The notes beneath the pieces are model-generated. The model worked only from the letters and a program-made list of their open reading frames with translations. It did not search any database and was not told the origin of the DNA. A stretch of 64,000 nt of DNA, from positions 1,798,001-1,862,000 of the forward strand of contig NZ_CP115768.1 of the NCBI RefSeq assembly GCF_027912835.1. The letters run 5' to 3'. This document shows, one piece after another, positions 9,473 through 17,917 of the stretch. The DNA is from Paracoccus sediminicola. GTDB taxonomy: Bacteria > Pseudomonadota > Alphaproteobacteria > Rhodobacterales > Rhodobacteraceae. Position 1 is the stretch's first letter, and the number at the start of each line of letters is the position of its first letter. Both the position numbers and the translations under genes were made by a program.

Positions 9473-10303
9473 ATGGCTTATGTCACCACCGATGACGGCG
9501 TCGAGATCTATTACAAGGATTGGGGCCCGCGCGATGCGCAGGTGATCTATTTCCATCACGGCTGGCCGCTGAGCGCCGATGACTGGGACGCGCAGATGAT
9601 GTTCTTCCTGGGCGAAGGATTCCGCGTCGTTGCCAGCGACCGGCGCGGTCATGGCCGCTCGAGCCAGGTCTGGGACGGGCATGACATGGATCATTATGCC
9701 GATGACGTCGCGGCGGTGGTCCGGCATCTCGGCATCCAGGGCGCCGTGCATGTCGGCCATTCCACCGGCGGTGGAGAGGTGGTGCGCTATATCACCCGCC
9801 ACAAGGAGGACAAGGTCGCCAAGGGCGTGCTGATCAGCGCCGTGCCGCCGCTGATGGTCAAGACCGGGGACAATCCGGGCGGGCTGGAAAAATCCGTCTT
9901 CGATGACTTCCAGAAAAACACCGCAGAGAACCGCGCGCAGTTCTTTCACGATGTGCCGGCAGGACCGTTCTATAATTTCGATCAGGACGGGGTGGAGCCG
10001 TCCGAGCCGCTGATCCACAACTGGTGGCGTCAGGGGATGATGGGCTGTGCAAAGGCCCATTATGACGGCATCGTCGCCTTTTCGCAGACCGATTTCCGCG
10101 CCGAGATGAAAGAGATCACCACGCCGATGATGGTCATGCATGGCGAGGCGGATCAGGTCGTCCCCTATGAAATCTCTGGCAAGAAATCGGCGGAGATCCT
10201 GCAGAATTGCGAGCTGAAGACCTATCCCGGCTTCCCTCACGGCATGCCGACCACCGAGGCCGAGACGATCAACAGGGATCTTCTGGCCTTTATTCGCGGG
10301 TGA
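9473..10303 (+). CDS. Alpha/beta hydrolase of the non-heme chloroperoxidase/arylesterase group
   Basis: A 276-residue single-domain alpha/beta hydrolase. Visible features are the oxyanion stretch YFHHGWPLSADDWD, the nucleophile elbow GHSTGGGEV (Ser near residue 98), the acid in HGEADQVVPY and the catalytic His in YPGFPHGM. The family includes bacterial cofactor-free haloperoxidases, which are esterases/perhydrolases; the natural substrate cannot be told. The start at 9473 (MAYVTTDDGVEIYY) has AAAAGGGA upstream; the open frame reaches further back into repeat DNA. It stands alone between etfA and hbd. Confidence 0.85.
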   Translation: MAYVTTDDGVEIYYKDWGPRDAQVIYFHHGWPLSADDWDAQMMFFLGEGFRVVASDRRGHGRSSQVWDGHDMDHYADDVAAVVRHLGIQGAVHVGHSTGGGEVVRYITRHKEDKVAKGVLISAVPPLMVKTGDNPGGLEKSVFDDFQKNTAENRAQFFHDVPAGPFYNFDQDGVEPSEPLIHNWWRQGMMGCAKAHYDGIVAFSQTDFRAEMKEITTPMMVMHGEADQVVPYEISGKKSAEILQNCELKTYPGFPHGMPTTEAETINRDLLAFIRG

Positions 10304-10448
10304 TCCGGACCGGCGCGGGTCGCCGAGCGGGCCTCCGACAAGGCTTACGTCAGCGCCGCGCCCGACGGATAACGCGCGCGCGCCCGATGCGCATTGATCC
10401 GCGCCGCACCACGCCCTATCGTCCGCGCAACGGATGAAAGGACAGATC

Positions 10449-11324
10449 ATGGCGATTGAATCGGTAGGTATCGTCGGCGCGGGGCAGATGGGCAACGGCA
10501 TCGCCCATGTCTTCGCTCTGGCGGGATATGACGTGCTTCTGAACGATGTGGACCAGGAGGCGCTCGACAAGGCGGTGAGCCTCATCACCCGGAATCTCGA
10601 CCGTCAGGTGAAGGGCGAGAAGATCGGCGAGGCCGAAAAGAACGATGCGCTTGGCCGCATCCGGACCACGCTGGCGCTGAAGGATCTGGGCGAAACCGAT
10701 CTGGTAATCGAGGCGGCGACCGAGAAAGAGGCGGTGAAGCAAAAGATCTTCGAGGAGCTTCTGCCGCATCTGAAGCCGGACACGATCCTGACCTCGAACA
10801 CCTCTTCGATCTCGATCACCCGGCTGGCCAGCCGCACCGACCGGCCCGAGAAATTCATGGGCTTCCATTTCATGAACCCGGTGCCGGTGATGCAGCTTGT
10901 CGAGCTGATCCGCGGCATCGCCACCGATGAGCCGACCTACAAGACGCTGTTCGAGGTGGTCGAACGGCTGGGCAAGACCTCGGCCACCGCCGAGGATTTT
11001 CCGGCCTTCATCGTAAACCGTATCCTGATGCCGATGATCAACGAGGCGGTCTATACGCTCTACGAAGGCGTCGGCTCGGTTCAGTCCATCGACCAGTCGA
11101 TGAAGCTGGGTGCGAACTGGCCGATGGGACCGCTTGAACTCGCTGATTTCATCGGTCTGGACACCTGCCTTGCGATCATGGGCGTGCTGCATGACGGGCT
11201 GGCTGATACGAAATACCGCCCCTGCCCGCTTCTGGTGAAATATGTCGAGGCCGGCTGGCTGGGCCGCAAATCTGGGCGCGGTTTCTACGATTATTCGGGC
11301 GAAAAGCCGGTGCCGACACGCTGA
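10449..11324 (+). CDS. hbd: 3-hydroxybutyryl-CoA dehydrogenase
   Basis: NAD-dependent oxidation of 3-hydroxybutyryl-CoA (or the reverse) in short-chain fatty acid and polyhydroxyalkanoate metabolism. The 291-residue protein has the Rossmann motif GIVGAGQMGNGIAH, the catalytic His in GFHFMNPVPVMQL, and the conserved NRILMPMINEA in the helical C-terminal domain. The ATG at 10449 has GAAAGGA upstream; an in-frame ATG at 10434 is too close to no obvious ribosome site. It follows etfBA as in related genomes. Confidence 0.93.
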   Translation: MAIESVGIVGAGQMGNGIAHVFALAGYDVLLNDVDQEALDKAVSLITRNLDRQVKGEKIGEAEKNDALGRIRTTLALKDLGETDLVIEAATEKEAVKQKIFEELLPHLKPDTILTSNTSSISITRLASRTDRPEKFMGFHFMNPVPVMQLVELIRGIATDEPTYKTLFEVVERLGKTSATAEDFPAFIVNRILMPMINEAVYTLYEGVGSVQSIDQSMKLGANWPMGPLELADFIGLDTCLAIMGVLHDGLADTKYRPCPLLVKYVEAGWLGRKSGRGFYDYSGEKPVPTR

Positions 11325-11341
11325 GCCGTCCGCCGCCATGC

Positions 11342-11374
11342 AAAAAGGGCCGGGAGTGTCTCCCGGCCCTTTTT
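11342..11374. terminator. Bidirectional terminator between hbd and the DUF2852 gene
   Basis: AAAAAGGGCCGGGAG, loop TGT, CTCCCGGCCCTTTTT: a perfect 15-bp stem with A tract on one side and T tract on the other, placed between two convergent genes. Confidence 0.92.
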
Positions 11375-11388
11375 CGTCTGCAGCTGCG

Positions 11389-11802
11389 TCACAGCGTGAC
11401 CGGGCGCTCATCCGTGTCGCGGCGTTCTTTCATGAACTGGTCGAATTCGGCCTTGTCGCGGGCTTCGCGCAGGCGAGCCATAAAGGCCATGAATTCTTCA
11501 TGCTCCTGTTCCATCCGCTTCAGCGTTTCCTCGCGATAGGCATCGAAGGCCGAGTTGCCCGAGGATGCCGGCCTGCGATAGCGGCGGCTGGAGGATTTCT
11601 GGCAGCTGAACATGCGATTGCTCCCGATCATGTAAAAGAGAAGCGCCAGGCCGACCGGCCAGACGAAGATGAAGCCGGCAATCATGGCCATAAGCCAGGC
11701 CTTCTTGCCGTGACCGTCCAGCCAGTCGCGGGTCTGGATCATGCCATCCCGCAGACGGGCCATCAGCCCGGGTTTGTAAACAGTGGTTCCGCCATATTGC
11801 AT
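11389..11802 (-). CDS. DUF2852 membrane protein
   Basis: A 137-residue protein with one clear membrane segment pair (AWLMAMIAGFIFVWPVGLALLFYMIG, residues about 35-60) and a charged C-terminal half with SSGNSAFDAYREETL and DKAEFDQFMKERR, the conserved blocks of DUF2852. Function unknown. The ATG at 11802 has AAAGG upstream, better than the ATG eleven codons earlier, which lies inside the palindrome at 11819-11837. That palindrome suggests control by the neighbouring TetR protein. Confidence 0.8.
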   Translation of the reverse strand: MQYGGTTVYKPGLMARLRDGMIQTRDWLDGHGKKAWLMAMIAGFIFVWPVGLALLFYMIGSNRMFSCQKSSSRRYRRPASSGNSAFDAYREETLKRMEQEHEEFMAFMARLREARDKAEFDQFMKERRDTDERPVTL

Positions 11803-11818
11803 TGTGGTACCTTTCGCT

Positions 11819-11837
11819 ATGTGAATACCATTCACAT
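11819..11837. promoter_or_regulatory. Perfect 19-bp palindromic operator upstream of the DUF2852 gene
   Basis: ATGTGAAT-ACC-ATTCACAT, 8-bp perfect arms around 3 bp, ending 17 bp upstream of the DUF2852 start codon. Size and symmetry fit a TetR-family operator, and a TetR gene lies immediately upstream. Binding itself is inferred. Confidence 0.6.
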
Positions 11838-11901
11838 TACATCAGATGGGGAGCGGCAGAGACGGTTCAAGAGGGTGTGGCACGAATTTCCGAAGCTGGC
11901 G

Positions 11902-12540
11902 TCAACCGCCTGCGCGCGGCTGATCGGCAGGCCCGAGCAGTCCCAGACCGCGCAGATAGATGGTGACGCCCGAGCTGAGCATGTCCTCGGCCGATATGGG
12001 CGAGCGCGCGCCCTGCTTTCCCCGCGAAAAGAGTTCGACGACTCCGTGGCTCATGGCCCAGATGTGATTGGCAACCATGCGCGACGGGGGGCGATCGTCC
12101 TTTGGCAATCGCTCCGCCAAAGCCTCCGAGGCCCGGATCAGGAGGCCGATCGAACGCTGCTCGGCCGCATAGAGTTCTGTATGGGCGGTGATCGAGATGT
12201 CGCTTTCGAACATGGCCATGTAATAGCCGGGACGCTCGCGCGAGAACTGAAGATAGCGCTCTCCGACGCGGGCTAGCGCGGCCAGCGGATCGGGGCGGCC
12301 GTCGGCATAGGCGCGTTCCATCGTCTCGGCGAATTCGACATAGCCGCGGCGCGCGATTTCCTCCAGGAGATCGTCGCGCCCCTTGAAGTGGCGATAGGGC
12401 GCTGCGGCAGACACGCCCGCGCGGCGCGCCGCCTCGGCCAGGGAAAAGGAGTGCGGGCCGGATTGCTCGATCAGGGTGATTGCCGCCTCTATCAGGGCCT
12501 CACGAAGATTTCCGTGGTGATAGGATCGGCGATGCGGCAC
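11902..12540 (-). CDS. TetR/AcrR family regulator with WHG C-terminal domain
   Basis: A 212-residue regulator. The N-terminal TetR helix-turn-helix is seen in LIEAAITLIEQ...FSLAEAARRAGVSAAAPYRHF (residues about 15-55), and the C-terminal half has HIWAMSHGVVELF, the WHG-type ligand domain. It starts with GTG three bases after the ptsH stop, with GAGGA upstream, so it is co-transcribed with the hprK-rapZ-EIIA-HPr genes. Likely target: the perfect palindrome at 11819 before the DUF2852 gene. The ligand is unknown. Confidence 0.85.
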   Translation of the reverse strand: MPHRRSYHHGNLREALIEAAITLIEQSGPHSFSLAEAARRAGVSAAAPYRHFKGRDDLLEEIARRGYVEFAETMERAYADGRPDPLAALARVGERYLQFSRERPGYYMAMFESDISITAHTELYAAEQRSIGLLIRASEALAERLPKDDRPPSRMVANHIWAMSHGVVELFSRGKQGARSPISAEDMLSSGVTIYLRGLGLLGPADQPRAGG

Positions 12541-12543
12541 GTC

Positions 12544-12822
12544 TCAGCTATCCTCGCCGAACCTTGTCGCCACCAGCTCGGTCAGCGCGCGGGCCAGCTC
12601 CTCGGCCTGGCTGCCGGTCGTCTTGACGGCGATTTCGCTGCCCCGCCCTGCGGCGAGCATCAACAGGCCCATGATGGAATCGCCCGAAACGGTCATGCCG
12701 TCGCGGGTGACGCTGGCTTCGGCATCGAAGCGTTCGACCATCTCGACGAATTTCGCGGAGGCGCGGGCGTGCAGGCCCTTTTCGTTGACGATGGGCAGGA
12801 CCAGACTGATCGCTTGGCTCAT
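12544..12822 (-). CDS. ptsH: HPr-family phosphocarrier protein
   Basis: Small phosphocarrier (92 residues) of the incomplete, regulatory PTS of alphaproteobacteria. The phosphorylated His is in NEKGLHARASAKF, and the region corresponding to the regulatory serine is retained (SGDSIMGLLML), which fits the HPr kinase encoded in the same operon. It overlaps the EIIA gene by ATGA. Confidence 0.93.
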   Translation of the reverse strand: MSQAISLVLPIVNEKGLHARASAKFVEMVERFDAEASVTRDGMTVSGDSIMGLLMLAAGRGSEIAVKTTGSQAEELARALTELVATRFGEDS

Positions 12823-13235
12823 TGGGCGACCCGGTGCTGGGACACCTCATCGAACACATTATAGCTGTCGATATATTTTCGGCCGGCGGCGGCGGCCAGT
12901 GACGCGGCCTGTTCCGCCGGCAGGTGCCGCAGCTTGGCGAGCTTGACCAGCATCGGCAAATTCGCCCCGTAAAGGATTACACGATCGCGCACGGAACAGG
13001 CCGGGAGCGACAGGTTGGAGGGCGAGCCGCCAAAGAGGTCGGTGACCACGACAACGCCGTCGCCCTCATCCACCTCATCGGCGGCGACGCAAATCTCGCT
13101 GCTTTTGGCGGCGCGGTCATGGGCATCTTCGATGGTGACGGTGCGGACCCCGAGCTGCGGACCGACGACATGTTCCATTGCCGAGAGATATTCCCGGGCC
13201 AGCCCCCCATGCGCGACAATGACGATTCCGATCAA
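12819..13235 (-). CDS. PTS EIIA component, mannose/ManX-type
   Basis: A 138-residue EIIA of the mannose superfamily, with the phosphorylated His in [10 protein letters not shown] and the [10 protein letters not shown] segment at the active site. No EIIB/EIIC transporter is nearby, so it acts as a signalling output of the PTS rather than in sugar uptake. It overlaps rapZ and ptsH by ATGA on both sides. Confidence 0.9.
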   Translation of the reverse strand: MIGIVIVAHGGLAREYLSAMEHVVGPQLGVRTVTIEDAHDRAAKSSEICVAADEVDEGDGVVVVTDLFGGSPSNLSLPACSVRDRVILYGANLPMLVKLAKLRHLPAEQAASLAAAAGRKYIDSYNVFDEVSQHRVAQ

Positions 13236-14197
13236 TTCCGTATTCCCTGAGGCGCCGAACCTGACTCCGCTATCTTGGCCATGTCGGCCTCGCGGCGTTC
13301 GAGCTCCCTGTGACGTTTCGAGACTTGCCAGCCTTGTTCAGCTAGCGCTTGTGACATGATTTCTGCAAGGGTAACAGAGCGATGTTGTCCCCCTGTACAG
13401 CCGAAACCGATGGCGAGATGGGTTTTTCCCTCTTCCAGGTGGGCGGGAAGCACGAACAGGATCAGATCGCGTATCCGCTGAAAGAACTCGTCGAAACGGT
13501 CATCCGACTGAACGAATCGCTGCACCGCCGCATCGCGCCCGTCCAGGGCGCGCAGATCGCCGTGCCAATGCGGGTTCTCGAGGAAGCGGCAATCGAACAT
13601 CATGTCGATGCCGCGCGGGACGCCGCGCTTATAGGAAAAGCTCTGGACCGAGACGGTCAGGCGCTTGTCCGGGTCGGTTTCGAAATACTGCGCCAGTTCG
13701 GCCTTGAGATCATGCGGAGACATCTCGGAGGTATTGACCAGCACATCGGCGCGCACGCGGATCGGGGCGAGCAGGTCCTTTTCCCGCTCGATCCCGTCCA
13801 GCGGGGCACCGGCCCCGGCCATCGGGTGACGCCGGCGGGTTTCGTTGAAGCGGCGCACGAGAATCGAGGAATCGCAGTCGAGATACAGCACCTCGGCCCA
13901 ATAGCGCGGTTGCCGCGTCAGCCTGTCGATCAGCTCGATCACCGCCGAGGCCGAAAAATCGCGGTTGCGCACATCCAGCCCGAGCGCCAGCGGCGCGGGG
14001 CGCGGCGGCCCGTCCAGAAGACGCGGCACCAGCGAGAGCGGCAGGTTGTCGATCGCCTCGTAGCCGAGATCCTCAAGCACGTTGATCGCGGTCGAGCGCC
14101 CGGCGCCCGACGGGCCTGTCACGAGCACAAGCCGTGTCGAAGCATCGTCGAGACCGACGGGCGTGTAGGGCTGACCTTGGCTAGAACGATCGTTCAT
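13232..14197 (-). CDS. rapZ: RNase adapter / nucleotide-binding protein RapZ
   Basis: A 321-residue P-loop protein of the RapZ/YvcJ family. It has Walker [10 protein letters not shown] near residue 29, DxRNRDF, and the C-terminal signature [16 protein letters not shown]. In enterobacteria RapZ guides RNase E to glmZ RNA; in alphaproteobacteria the role is less clear but the gene is linked to PTS control genes as here. Overlaps hprK and the EIIA gene. Confidence 0.93.
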   Translation of the reverse strand: MNDRSSQGQPYTPVGLDDASTRLVLVTGPSGAGRSTAINVLEDLGYEAIDNLPLSLVPRLLDGPPRPAPLALGLDVRNRDFSASAVIELIDRLTRQPRYWAEVLYLDCDSSILVRRFNETRRRHPMAGAGAPLDGIEREKDLLAPIRVRADVLVNTSEMSPHDLKAELAQYFETDPDKRLTVSVQSFSYKRGVPRGIDMMFDCRFLENPHWHGDLRALDGRDAAVQRFVQSDDRFDEFFQRIRDLILFVLPAHLEEGKTHLAIGFGCTGGQHRSVTLAEIMSQALAEQGWQVSKRHRELERREADMAKIAESGSAPQGIRN

Positions 14198-14643
14198 CGC
14201 GTGCTCGGGAACAGATCACCTTCTGGATCGATGCGACCGCCCTTCAGAATGAGGCGTATCGTGCTGGAAAGATGGGCCGTAAGAGGACCGAGGACAAGAG
14301 GCAGCCGACTATCCATTACGTCAGTGTGGCGAATAGGCGGCAGCCTCTCGGTCTCGGTCCGGCCCAGATCCACAACCAGCCGCAGCCGCGCCGCAGCGTG
14401 CGGGGCGCGGATCAGCCCGACGCCACGCGCCTCGATCAGCCCGGCGATGGCGGCGGGCGCTGCGGCGATCACGCCGGCCTCGCCCGCTGTCAATTCGACG
14501 CGATCATCTGCGATCAGCACCGCCCCGAGCCCGATCATCTGCAAAGCGAGCGCCGACTTCCCCGATCCCGAAGGGCCGAGAATAAGCACCCCCGCCCCGT
14601 CGTATGCCACGGCGCTGGCATGAAGCAGCGGGTCCGCAGTCAC
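14194..14643 (-). CDS. hprK: HPr kinase/phosphorylase, short alphaproteobacterial form
   Basis: Only 149 residues, comprising the catalytic domain alone: Walker [20 protein letters not shown] near residue 25 and a C-terminal half rich in Ile/Leu. The N-terminal domain of Firmicutes HprK is missing, as usual in alphaproteobacteria. It phosphorylates HPr on serine. It is divergent from pckA with 169 bp between; in many rhizobia and rhodobacteria the chvI-chvG two-component genes sit at this point, and they are absent. Confidence 0.88.
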   Translation of the reverse strand: MTADPLLHASAVAYDGAGVLILGPSGSGKSALALQMIGLGAVLIADDRVELTAGEAGVIAAAPAAIAGLIEARGVGLIRAPHAAARLRLVVDLGRTETERLPPIRHTDVMDSRLPLVLGPLTAHLSSTIRLILKGGRIDPEGDLFPSTR

Positions 14644-14812
14644 GCCCCGCGCCGCCGGGGCGGGAGGATCTTCGCGGGATTCATCCTGTTTGCGCTAACC
14701 GGTCTTAATATCGCTAACACGCCGCAATCCCCTCTGTTTTCATAATTTTGCCATGTTATAGGAACCTCAGATCGACCCTTCATGCCCTTGCCTCAGCGGA
14801 GATTTTCGTCAG

Positions 14813-16411
14813 ATGTCGCAGCCCCGTGTTAACCCTAAATTCAAGCTGGAAGATCAGGGAATCAAGGGGGCCTCGGTTGTTCACTATAACCTGCTCGAAC
14901 CGGCGCTGATCGAACATGCCATTGCGCGCGGCGAAGGGACGCTTGGCAAGGGGGGCGCGTTCCTCGTGTCGACCGGCAAGCATACCGGACGCTCTCCCAA
15001 GGATAAATTCGTCGTCCGCACCCCTGAGGTCGAGGATACGATCTGGTGGGAAAACAACAAGCCGATGGCGCCCGAGGCGTTCGACCTTCTGCATCAAGAC
15101 ATGCTTGTTCATATGCAGGGCAAGGAATATTTCGTCCAGGATCTCTATGCGGGGGCCGATCCGGCGCAGCGACTGGATGTGCGTGTGGTGTCGGAACTCG
15201 CCTGGCACAACCTGTTCATCCGCCACCTTCTGCGCCGGCCCGAAGCGGAAGAACTGGCCGGTTTCGAGGCCGAGTTCACCATCATCAACTGCCCCAGCTT
15301 CAAGGCCGATCCAGAACGTCATGGCTGCCGCAGCGAAACCGTGATCGCGCTGAATTTCGAGAAGAAGCTGATCCTCATCGGCAATACCGAATATGCGGGT
15401 GAGAACAAGAAGGGCGTCTTCACCCTGCTGAATTACATTCTGCCCGGCCGCGGCGTGATGCCGATGCATTGCAGCGCCAATCACGCGCCCGAGGATGAAA
15501 ACGACGTGGCGGTGTTCTTTGGCCTCAGCGGCACCGGCAAGACCACGCTGTCGGCGGACCCCGCCCGCGTGCTGATCGGCGATGACGAGCATGGCTGGTC
15601 CGACGAGGGCGTGTTCAATTTCGAGGGTGGCTGCTACGCCAAGACGATCAACCTGTCGGAAAAGGCCGAGCCGGAGATTTATGCCACGACGCATAAATTC
15701 GGCACGGTGATCGAGAATATGGTCTATGACCCCGACACGCTGGAGCTGGATTTCGAGGACAGCTCGCTCACCGAGAATATGCGCTGCGCCTATCCGCTCG
15801 ACTATATCTCGAACGCCTCGGCGACCGGCGTTGCCGGGGTGCCGAAAAACGTCATCATGCTGACTTGTGACGCCTATGGCGTGCTGCCGCCGATTGCCAG
15901 GCTGACCCCGGCACAGGCGATGTATCACTTCCTGTCGGGGTTCACCTCGAAGACACCGGGCACCGAGATGGGCGTGACGGAACCGCAGCCCACTTTCTCG
16001 ACCTGTTTCGGTGCGCCCTTCATGCCGCGTCGCCCGGAAGCCTATGGCGAGCTGCTGCAAAAGAAGATCGCCGAAACCGGTGCGACCTGCTGGCTGGTCA
16101 ATACAGGCTGGACCGGCGGCGCTTTCGGCACCGGCTCTCGCATGCCGATCCGGGCGACGCGCTCGCTGCTGACGGCGGCTCTGGACGGCTCGCTGAACGC
16201 GGTGGAGTTCCGTAAGGACCCGAATTTCGGCTTCGAGGTTCCGGTCGCGGTGCCGGGCGTGTCCGATGTCCTGCTGGACCCGCGCCGCACCTGGGACGAC
16301 GCGGAAGCCTATGATCGGCAGGCGCGGAAACTGGTGGAGATGTTCTCGGAAAACTTCGCGCAGTATATCGACAAGGTCGATGCACAGGTTAAATCCGCCG
16401 CCATCGGCTGA
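14813..16411 (+). CDS. pckA: Phosphoenolpyruvate carboxykinase (ATP)
   Basis: Converts oxaloacetate and ATP to phosphoenolpyruvate, CO2 and ADP, the first step of gluconeogenesis. The 532-residue protein has the PEPCK P-loop [16 protein letters not shown] near residue 235, the HCSANHAP stretch, [20 protein letters not shown] at the metal site, and a full-length C-terminus. The start [10 protein letters not shown] is conserved in length. A clear terminator follows. Its neighbourhood of PTS regulators suggests carbon-status control. Confidence 0.97.
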   Translation: MSQPRVNPKFKLEDQGIKGASVVHYNLLEPALIEHAIARGEGTLGKGGAFLVSTGKHTGRSPKDKFVVRTPEVEDTIWWENNKPMAPEAFDLLHQDMLVHMQGKEYFVQDLYAGADPAQRLDVRVVSELAWHNLFIRHLLRRPEAEELAGFEAEFTIINCPSFKADPERHGCRSETVIALNFEKKLILIGNTEYAGENKKGVFTLLNYILPGRGVMPMHCSANHAPEDENDVAVFFGLSGTGKTTLSADPARVLIGDDEHGWSDEGVFNFEGGCYAKTINLSEKAEPEIYATTHKFGTVIENMVYDPDTLELDFEDSSLTENMRCAYPLDYISNASATGVAGVPKNVIMLTCDAYGVLPPIARLTPAQAMYHFLSGFTSKTPGTEMGVTEPQPTFSTCFGAPFMPRRPEAYGELLQKKIAETGATCWLVNTGWTGGAFGTGSRMPIRATRSLLTAALDGSLNAVEFRKDPNFGFEVPVAVPGVSDVLLDPRRTWDDAEAYDRQARKLVEMFSENFAQYIDKVDAQVKSAAIG

Positions 16412-16436
16412 GGCAGATAAGCAACTTTGTGAACAG

Positions 16437-16461
16437 CGCCGGCCAGCTTGGCCGGCGTTTT
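16437..16461 (+). terminator. Terminator after pckA
   Basis: CGCCGGCC, loop AGCTT, GGCCGGCG, then TTTT, 26 bp after the pckA stop. Confidence 0.85.
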
Positions 16462-16533
16462 CGTATCGGAGGCTTGCCCGCTGCGGACGGGCAGCGCAGT
16501 CTCTGCGCATAGTCCATTCAGGGGAGGAATTTC

Positions 16534-17847
16534 ATGCTCAGAATCCTGTCGCGTCCCGCGACCCGGCTGATGGAGCGCTATCTGCCGGATGCGTTCATCT
16601 TCGTACTGGTTCTCACCATCGTGGCCATGCTTGCCGCGATGGGAATCCAGAAAACCAACCCGGTCGAGCTGGTCCGCATCTGGGGCGACGGTTTCTGGTC
16701 GCTGCTGCAATTCTCGATGCAGATGCTGCTGGTGCTGGTCACGGGCTTTATCCTCGCCTCGTCTCCGCCGGTGCGAAAGCTGCTGGCATCGCTGGCCGGG
16801 ATGGCCAGATCCGGCGGCATGGCGATCGTCATGGTCACGCTGGTGTCGCTGGCCGCGGCCTGGATCAACTGGGGCTTTGGGCTGGTCGTCGGCGCGATCT
16901 TCGCGCGTGAGCTCGCCAAGCAGGTGCGCGTCGATTACCGGCTGCTCGTCGCCTCGGCCTATTCCGGCTTCGTGATCTGGCATGGCGGGATCTCGGGTTC
17001 GATCCCGCTGACGGTCGCGACCGAGGGGCATTTCACCGCAGATCAGATCGGCGTGATCCCGACCTCCGAGACGATCTTCGCAAGCTGGAACCTGATGATG
17101 GTTGCGGTCATCGTGATCGTTCTGCCCATCGCCAACCGGATGATGATGCCGCGCGACGACGAGGCGGTGCTGATCGACCGCGCGACGCTGGGCAATGACG
17201 AGGGGCTGCCGCCGCTGCCCAATGACGCCACCCCGGCGCAGCGGCTGGAGAATTCGCGCATCCTCATGTATCTGGTCGGCATTCCGGGCATCGTCTGGCT
17301 GCTGCTGTATTTCATCGGCGGCGGCGGGCTGAACCTGAATGTGGTCAATTTCGCCTTTCTCTTCGTCGGCCTGACTTTGCACGGCACCGCGCGCAGCCTT
17401 CTGGCGTCGCTTGACGATGCGGTAAAGGGCGGCGCGGGAATCGTGATCCAGTTCCCCTTCTATGCCGGGATCATGGCGATCATGACCGGGACCGGACTTG
17501 CCGCGACCATGTCGGAATGGTTCGTCTCGCTTTCGACCGATCGCACCCTGCCGTTCTGGAGCTTCATCTCGGCCGGGATCGTAAACATCTTCGTGCCCTC
17601 GGGCGGCGGGCAATGGGCGGTGCAGGCGCCGATCATGCTGCCGGCGGCGGAATCGCTTGGCGCAGATGTGAACAAGGTCATCATGGGCGTGGCATGGGGC
17701 GATGCCTGGACCAACCTGCTGCAACCGTTCTGGGCCCTGCCGATGCTGGGCATCGCCGGGCTGAAGGCGCGCGACATCATGGGGTTCTGCGTGGTGCTGC
17801 TGCTGATCACCGGGGTAATCATCGGTGGGATCCTCTGGGTGATCTGA
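16534..17847 (+). CDS. atoE: Short-chain fatty acid transporter, AtoE family
   Basis: A 437-residue membrane protein with about eleven hydrophobic segments. The N-terminus MLRILSRPATRLMERYLPDAF, the central DYRLLVASAYSGFVIWHGG and PSGGGQWAVQAPIM near residue 350 are characteristic of AtoE-type short-chain fatty acid permeases, which import acetoacetate and butyrate. A strong GGGGAGG precedes the ATG. It fits functionally with hbd and etfBA nearby but has its own terminator. Confidence 0.88.
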   Translation: MLRILSRPATRLMERYLPDAFIFVLVLTIVAMLAAMGIQKTNPVELVRIWGDGFWSLLQFSMQMLLVLVTGFILASSPPVRKLLASLAGMARSGGMAIVMVTLVSLAAAWINWGFGLVVGAIFARELAKQVRVDYRLLVASAYSGFVIWHGGISGSIPLTVATEGHFTADQIGVIPTSETIFASWNLMMVAVIVIVLPIANRMMMPRDDEAVLIDRATLGNDEGLPPLPNDATPAQRLENSRILMYLVGIPGIVWLLLYFIGGGGLNLNVVNFAFLFVGLTLHGTARSLLASLDDAVKGGAGIVIQFPFYAGIMAIMTGTGLAATMSEWFVSLSTDRTLPFWSFISAGIVNIFVPSGGGQWAVQAPIMLPAAESLGADVNKVIMGVAWGDAWTNLLQPFWALPMLGIAGLKARDIMGFCVVLLLITGVIIGGILWVI

Positions 17848-17867
17848 CCGGGTCCGCTTACCGACGC

Positions 17868-17899
17868 GAACAGCGCCGCCCGTCTGGGCGGCGCTGTTC
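17868..17899. terminator. Hairpin between atoE and the aminopeptidase gene
   Basis: GAACAGCGCCGCC, loop CGTCT, then GGGCGGCGCTGTTC: a 13-bp stem between convergent genes, without a strong T run in either direction. Confidence 0.65.
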
Positions 17900-17917
17900 A
17901 TGTCCGGACAGATACGG

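Noticed and set aside
14780..16510. Long open frame (576 codons) opposite pckA
   Set aside because: It mirrors pckA exactly, has His/Arg-rich composition typical of antisense frames in GC-rich DNA, and no recognisable motif.
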